From Rickettsiales bacterium (lineage in GTDB: Bacteria > Pseudomonadota > Alphaproteobacteria > Rickettsiales > JALZUV01), in NCBI GenBank assembly GCA_023301245.1, contig JALZUV010000207.1:1-10152 (forward strand): a stretch of 10,152 nucleotides of DNA. Reading direction: 5' to 3'. Below are positions 6,437 to 10,152 of the stretch, piece by piece (position 1 is the first letter of the stretch; every line of letters starts with the position of its first letter). A program made the position numbers and the translations under genes. The notes beneath the pieces are model-generated. The model was not told the origin of the DNA, ran no database searches, and was given only the letters and a program-made list of their open reading frames with translations.

Positions 6437-7711
6437 ATGACTCAATTGCCTTATACCCAAGATATTTCCGCCAGCCTAAACGGCAAAGTAAGCGGTAGCA
6501 GCCTATCTCAAGCCGATATTGATAAAACACTATCCCGCGCATCTGATATTGTTGCCGCCCTTAAAACCCGCAATAAAAATGGCGAATTATCGGTTATTTC
6601 CGAGCCATTTAATACCGATACAGCAATGATTGAGCGAACTGCACAGCGAATACGCGAAAAATTCTCGCATCTGGTAGTGATGGGCACAGGTGGCTCCAGC
6701 CTAGGCGCGATGACGCTTTGCAGCTTAAAACAGCCTAAATTTGGCAATAGCGGCCTAAACGCACATTTCATCGACAATACTGACCCACATACAATGGAAC
6801 AACTATACAGCCAACTTCCGCTGGCCGATACGTTCTTTCTCTTCGTCAGCAAGTCAGGCAACACAGTTGAAACCATGATGCAGGCGATGCTAACCATCGA
6901 ACAATTAGAAGCCAAAGGCTTGCCTGTTAAGGAGCATTGCTTGGCAATCTCAATGCCGGGTGACCGCGCATTGCGCAAAATGGCGGCAAATTATGAGATG
7001 GAAATTCTCGACCATGACCCTGAATTGGGTGGACGCTTTTCAGTACTCTCCGTGGTCGGCCTGCTACCCGCTGCCATTGCAGGGGTCGATATTAGCGCCC
7101 TACGCGAAGGCGCAAAAGCCGTAATGGATCAAATCGCGGCCTCGCCTGAAACTTCGGCTCCCGCCATTGGCGCCGCGCTCAATTACACACTGAGCGCTCA
7201 GGGCAAGAGTATTTCTGTGCTTATGCCTTACATTGATAGATTGCAATATTTCGGCAAATGGTATCAACAGCTATGGGGCGAATCAGTCGGTAAAGAAGGC
7301 AAAGGCACCACCGCCGTTGCAGCACTTGGCGCCGTTGATCAGCACAGCCAACTACAGCTTTATGCTGAAGGGCCAAAAGATAAACTCATCACCTTTGTCA
7401 CGCTCGACACGAAAGGCCAAGGCGAGCCGATTGCCGCTGAAATGGCAAAATCTATCGGTATGGATTATCTGGGTGGTTTACACATTGGCGATATTATCGC
7501 CGCGCAAGCGCAAGCGACACAGCAAAGCCTCATCAATTATGGCGTGGCCACTCGTCACATTGCACTGAAAGATGATTCCGACTTTACTATCGGCGCATTG
7601 CTACAGCACTATATGATGGAAACCATTTTCATGGCTGGGTTTATGGACGTAGATGCATTCAACCAACCAGGTGTTGAAGAAAGCAAGAATATCACCCGCA
7701 AAATTCTTTAG
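6437..7711 (+). CDS. pgi: glucose-6-phosphate isomerase
   Basis: Interconverts glucose 6-phosphate and fructose 6-phosphate in the cytosol, for glycolysis and gluconeogenesis. At 424 residues it is the shorter bacterial form; the E. coli type is about 550. It carries two SIS sugar-phosphate domains. Visible motifs are 'VVMGTGGSSLGAM' (80-92), the phosphate-binding 'FVSKSGNTVET' (136-146), 'GGRFSVLS' (R200), the PGI signature 'GKWYQQLWGESVGKEGKG' with catalytic base E282, 'DQHSQ' (H303), and the C-terminal 'NQPGVEESK' with conserved K417. All expected catalytic positions are present, so the enzyme should be active. The ATG at 6437 has a strong AAGGAG (6422-6427) nine bases upstream, inside the end of the M16 gene, and only 4 bases separate the genes, so they are probably cotranscribed and coupled. 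The antiporter gene follows after 39 bases. Confidence 0.96.
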   Translation: MTQLPYTQDISASLNGKVSGSSLSQADIDKTLSRASDIVAALKTRNKNGELSVISEPFNTDTAMIERTAQRIREKFSHLVVMGTGGSSLGAMTLCSLKQPKFGNSGLNAHFIDNTDPHTMEQLYSQLPLADTFFLFVSKSGNTVETMMQAMLTIEQLEAKGLPVKEHCLAISMPGDRALRKMAANYEMEILDHDPELGGRFSVLSVVGLLPAAIAGVDISALREGAKAVMDQIAASPETSAPAIGAALNYTLSAQGKSISVLMPYIDRLQYFGKWYQQLWGESVGKEGKGTTAVAALGAVDQHSQLQLYAEGPKDKLITFVTLDTKGQGEPIAAEMAKSIGMDYLGGLHIGDIIAAQAQATQQSLINYGVATRHIALKDDSDFTIGALLQHYMMETIFMAGFMDVDAFNQPGVEESKNITRKIL

Positions 7712-7732
7712 TTGATTGCATCTGACTCTATC

Positions 7733-7749
7733 GCCCATTAAAACTGGGC
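7733..7749 (+). promoter_or_regulatory. small hairpin directly before the antiporter start codon
   Basis: GCCCA (7733-7737) and TGGGC (7745-7749) form a 5-bp stem around TTAAAAC, ending one base before the ATG at 7751. No normal Shine-Dalgarno is visible, and the only G-rich stretch (TGGGC) is in the stem. It may limit initiation. No T-run follows, so it is not a terminator of pgi. Possibly chance. Confidence 0.3.
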
Positions 7750-7750
7750 T

Positions 7751-9523
7751 ATGGATGCAATTTTTCAACTTTTAGTTTTGCTGGCAGCGGCAGTTTCGGT
7801 CGTGGCGATATTTCGCAAATTACGCCTCAGCTCCGTGCTAGGCTATTTGGTAGCGGGTGCGCTAATTGGTCCATTCGGCCTGAATATTATCAGCGATGTT
7901 ACCGAGATGGCCCATATTGCCGAACTTGGCGTAGTGCTATTGTTGTTCATTATTGGTACCGAATTATCATTCACGCAAATGCGCGCCTTGCGCACACAAG
8001 TCTTTGGTTTTGGTGGCTTACAGGTACTGCTTAGCGGCCTTCTTATTGGTTTAGTGGCGCACTTAGCGGGTAAATCGATGGAAGCCTCCATTGTTATTGG
8101 TGGCGGCCTCGCCTTATCTTCAACCGCGTTAGTGCTGCAAATTGTAGCGGAAAAGCGCAAAGAACAATCGCAACTCGGCCGTTTATCGCTTTCCGTTTTG
8201 CTGATGCAAGATATGGCCGTGGTGCCGCTATTAGTGCTGGTGCCACTATTGGCAATAACCGATGCCTCTATCGGCCAAGCCTTTCAAGAGGCAGGCATTA
8301 AAGCGGTTCTCGCACTTGCTGTAGTCTTTATTGGTGGCCGCTTGTTGTTACCGCCTGTGTTCCGCCTAATTGCCTCGCTTGAACAAAGCGAGGTCTTTTC
8401 CGCCTTCACCTTATTGCTTGTGTTAGGCATAGGTTACGGGTTCCACGCCGCTGGACTCTCAATGGCACTGGGGGCATTTGTGGCAGGACTGCTCGTTGCA
8501 GAGACTGAATATAAACACCAAGTTGAAGCCGATATTATGCCTTATAAGGGTATATTGCTCGGCTTATTCTTCATGGTCGTCGGCATGTCGGTTGATTTTG
8601 AAATGCTGGTAACAGCGCCTGTCACTGTCTTTGGTTTGGCGCTTGCGTTAATGTTAGGTAAAGCAGCCATCATTGTTGCCTTATGCCGTATTTTCCGCTT
8701 TAGCCTTGGCGCATCCATGCATGCAGGCCTATTGCTTTCACAGGGTGGAGAATTCGCCTTTATTCTCTTTGGTGTCGCCATGGGCGTTGGAGTCATTGGC
8801 GAATCAACTGGCCAGCTATTAATGCTGGTGGTGGCCGTCACCATGGCGCTAACCCCTGTAGCCTATGTTATTGGTAAAAAACTAGCCGAACGCCGCTGCC
8901 TACCCGCCATCCCTGAAGCCACCGAAAGCACGGGCGAAACGCTTGACCTTGCCAACCATGTGGTCATTTGCGGCTACGGCCGTGTGGGGCAAACCGTGGC
9001 CAAACTACTTGCTGCTGAAGGCATTAACTATGTCGCCCTCGATACAGACCCAAGCATTGTAAACGCCTGCCGTAAAGGTGGAAAATCCGTCTATTTTGGT
9101 GATGCGAGCCGCCGCGAGGTGCTGACCGCCGTGGCGCTCGATAGAGCGCGCGCGACCGTGGTCACCATGAATGATTTTAAAGCCGCCAATAAAACCGTGA
9201 CCGCCATGCATAATATGGCGCCAAACGTGCCAGTTATCGCCCGTGCATCCGATTTGGCAAACTTACTAAAACTAGAGGGTGCAGGCGCAACGCTGGCTAT
9301 CTCCGAAATGTACGAAGCAAGTTTGCAGCTTGGTGCTGCCGTGTTGCAGCGAATGGATATTGCCGAACATGAAATCAGCCGCATTACTGCGCTTTATCGC
9401 GAGCGAGATTACGCCCTAACCCGCGCCAATGAGGTCAAAAGCGTGGAGGAAGAAAAACCTGCAAAGACGGAGAAATCCTTGCTTTTTAACAAAATCAGCT
9501 CCATAGATAGCCCTAAGAAATAA
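7751..9523 (+). CDS. Kef/CPA2-type monovalent cation:proton antiporter with RCK domain
   Basis: A 590-residue inner-membrane protein of the CPA2 family (KefB/KefC type), expected to exchange or release K+ (or Na+) against H+ for pH and ion homeostasis. Residues ~1-380 hold about 12 hydrophobic segments. The family motifs are 'GYLVAGALIGPFG' (31-43), 'LALSSTALVLQIVAE', 'LLMQDMAVVP' with Q153/D154 at the ion-site position, and 'ALGAFVAGLLVAETEYKHQ' running into 'IMPYKGILLGLFFMVVGMS', close to the KefC pattern. Residues ~400-520 are a TrkA-N/RCK domain with GYGRVG (408-413) and an acidic residue at the end of the second strand ('ALDTDP'), fitting NAD(H) binding. The last ~50 residues are charged, and no separate TrkA-C domain is seen. 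Whether it is gated by glutathione adducts like E. coli KefB/C cannot be told. It follows pgi by 39 bases and precedes ilvC by 17, so it is likely in the same transcript. Confidence 0.9.
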   Translation: MDAIFQLLVLLAAAVSVVAIFRKLRLSSVLGYLVAGALIGPFGLNIISDVTEMAHIAELGVVLLLFIIGTELSFTQMRALRTQVFGFGGLQVLLSGLLIGLVAHLAGKSMEASIVIGGGLALSSTALVLQIVAEKRKEQSQLGRLSLSVLLMQDMAVVPLLVLVPLLAITDASIGQAFQEAGIKAVLALAVVFIGGRLLLPPVFRLIASLEQSEVFSAFTLLLVLGIGYGFHAAGLSMALGAFVAGLLVAETEYKHQVEADIMPYKGILLGLFFMVVGMSVDFEMLVTAPVTVFGLALALMLGKAAIIVALCRIFRFSLGASMHAGLLLSQGGEFAFILFGVAMGVGVIGESTGQLLMLVVAVTMALTPVAYVIGKKLAERRCLPAIPEATESTGETLDLANHVVICGYGRVGQTVAKLLAAEGINYVALDTDPSIVNACRKGGKSVYFGDASRREVLTAVALDRARATVVTMNDFKAANKTVTAMHNMAPNVPVIARASDLANLLKLEGAGATLAISEMYEASLQLGAAVLQRMDIAEHEISRITALYRERDYALTRANEVKSVEEEKPAKTEKSLLFNKISSIDSPKK

Positions 9524-9540
9524 CTAATGGAGCGGCTCTC

Positions 9541-10152
9541 ATGCAGGTTTACTACGATAAAGACACAAATTTTTCAGCGATAAAAGACAAAAACATTGCA
9601 GTGATAGGCTATGGAAGCCAAGGTCATGCACATGCACTTAACCTAAAAGATAGCGGCGCGGCGAATGTTAAAATCGCCCTGCGCGAAGGTTCAACTTCAG
9701 CGGTAAAAGCGAAGAATGCTGGCTTTGACGTGACCACTCCTGCGATGGCAGCACAGTGGGCAGACATCATCATGATTCTCGCACCTGATGAAAACCAAGC
9801 CGACATTTTCAATACGGAAGTTGCTCCCAACCTAAAAGAAGGCACTACCCTTGCTTTCGCCCATGGTTTCAACATCCACTTTAAATATATTAAAGCGCCA
9901 GCAACCTCTGACGTTATCATGATTGCACCCAAAGGCCCCGGCCATACGGTTCGCAGTGAATTCCTAAAAGGCGGCGGCGTTCCTTGCCTTATCGCTATCG
10001 CGCAAGATGCGACAGGCAACGCGAAAGAAACCGCGCTTGCATGGGCATTTGGCGTTGGCGGCGGGAAAGGCGGTATCATCGAAACCACCTTCAAAGACGA
10101 GTGCGAAACGGATCTATTTGGTGAGCAAGCCGTGCTTTGCGGTGGTATTACC
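9541..10152 (+). CDS. ilvC: ketol-acid reductoisomerase (3' end outside window)
   Basis: Second common enzyme of valine, leucine and isoleucine synthesis: it isomerises and reduces acetolactate or acetohydroxybutyrate using NAD(P)H and Mg2+. The 204 visible residues are the N-terminal Rossmann domain plus the start of the knotted helical domain. Motifs are GYGSQG (23-28), 'LREGST' (48-53) at the cofactor-specificity loop, 'AHGFNIHF' with the conserved His (H108), 'PKGPGHTVR' (130-138) and 'DECETDLFGEQAVLCGG', whose D191 and E195 are the Mg2+ ligands. Spacing fits class I (short) enzymes of ~330-340 residues. The ATG at 9541 has TGGAG (9528-9532) eight bases upstream. The gene starts 17 bases after the antiporter stop, so no separate promoter is likely immediately before it. 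No ilvB/ilvN gene is seen upstream. Confidence 0.97.
   Translation, partial: MQVYYDKDTNFSAIKDKNIAVIGYGSQGHAHALNLKDSGAANVKIALREGSTSAVKAKNAGFDVTTPAMAAQWADIIMILAPDENQADIFNTEVAPNLKEGTTLAFAHGFNIHFKYIKAPATSDVIMIAPKGPGHTVRSEFLKGGGVPCLIAIAQDATGNAKETALAWAFGVGGGKGGIIETTFKDECETDLFGEQAVLCGGIT

Noticed and set aside
6508..6978. Minus-strand open frame of 156 codons
   Set aside because: Antisense to pgi, whose catalytic motifs are intact; no recognisable domain.
9624..10094. Minus-strand open frame of 156 codons
   Set aside because: Antisense to ilvC, with Ala/Pro/Ser-rich composition typical of a shadow frame.
1..10152. CRISPR array, intact defence system, retron-like element or new system
   Set aside because: No regularly spaced repeats, no intact restriction genes and no unexplained long structured region were seen; the HsdR piece is a fragment only.

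Overview
The window looks like a stretch of chromosome from an alphaproteobacterium of moderate GC content (roughly 45-50 % by eye, not counted). This rests on the resemblance of several products to alphaproteobacterial forms: the short glucose-6-phosphate isomerase, the MsbA-like exporter, the PmbA protein, the M16 peptidase-like protein and a small conserved hypothetical with an 'NPLNHIP' motif. No species can be named. Most of the window is ordinary core-genome housekeeping. No CRISPR array, complete insertion sequence, intact prophage or intact defence system is present.

Left block (1-3048, minus strand): three genes read leftwards. They are an exported or membrane-anchored SRPBCC-fold protein, PmbA/TldE (a partner subunit of the TldD/TldE protease), and an MsbA-like ABC exporter cut off by the window edge. 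The first two overlap by one base (TAATG), so they are very likely one transcript. The exporter follows after 80 bases and may have its own promoter.

Centre (3097-5028): a solitary tRNA-Ala(UGC) gene with encoded CCA is followed within 80 bases by a relic reading frame. Its first ~220 residues are the second helicase domain of a type I restriction HsdR subunit. Its last ~60 residues are the C-terminal part of a tRNA-targeting tyrosine recombinase. This is best read as the collapsed scar of a genomic island that entered at the tRNA gene. Two small minus-strand genes follow: a 145-residue conserved hypothetical and a ~109-residue membrane protein.

Right block (5128-10152, plus strand): a secreted M16-family protein that lacks the zinc motif is followed 4 bases later by glucose-6-phosphate isomerase. 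Next come a Kef/CPA2-type cation:proton antiporter with an NAD-binding RCK domain and, 17 bases further on, ketol-acid reductoisomerase (ilvC), cut by the window edge. The tight spacing suggests one or two transcripts, although the four functions (periplasmic proteolysis or chaperoning, glycolysis, ion homeostasis, branched-chain amino acid synthesis) do not form one pathway.

The points most worth a second look are the HsdR/integrase chimera beside the tRNA, the orphan non-catalytic M16 subunit, and the unusual start regions of the two divergent genes around 5028-5137. I did not find evidence of a new biological system.
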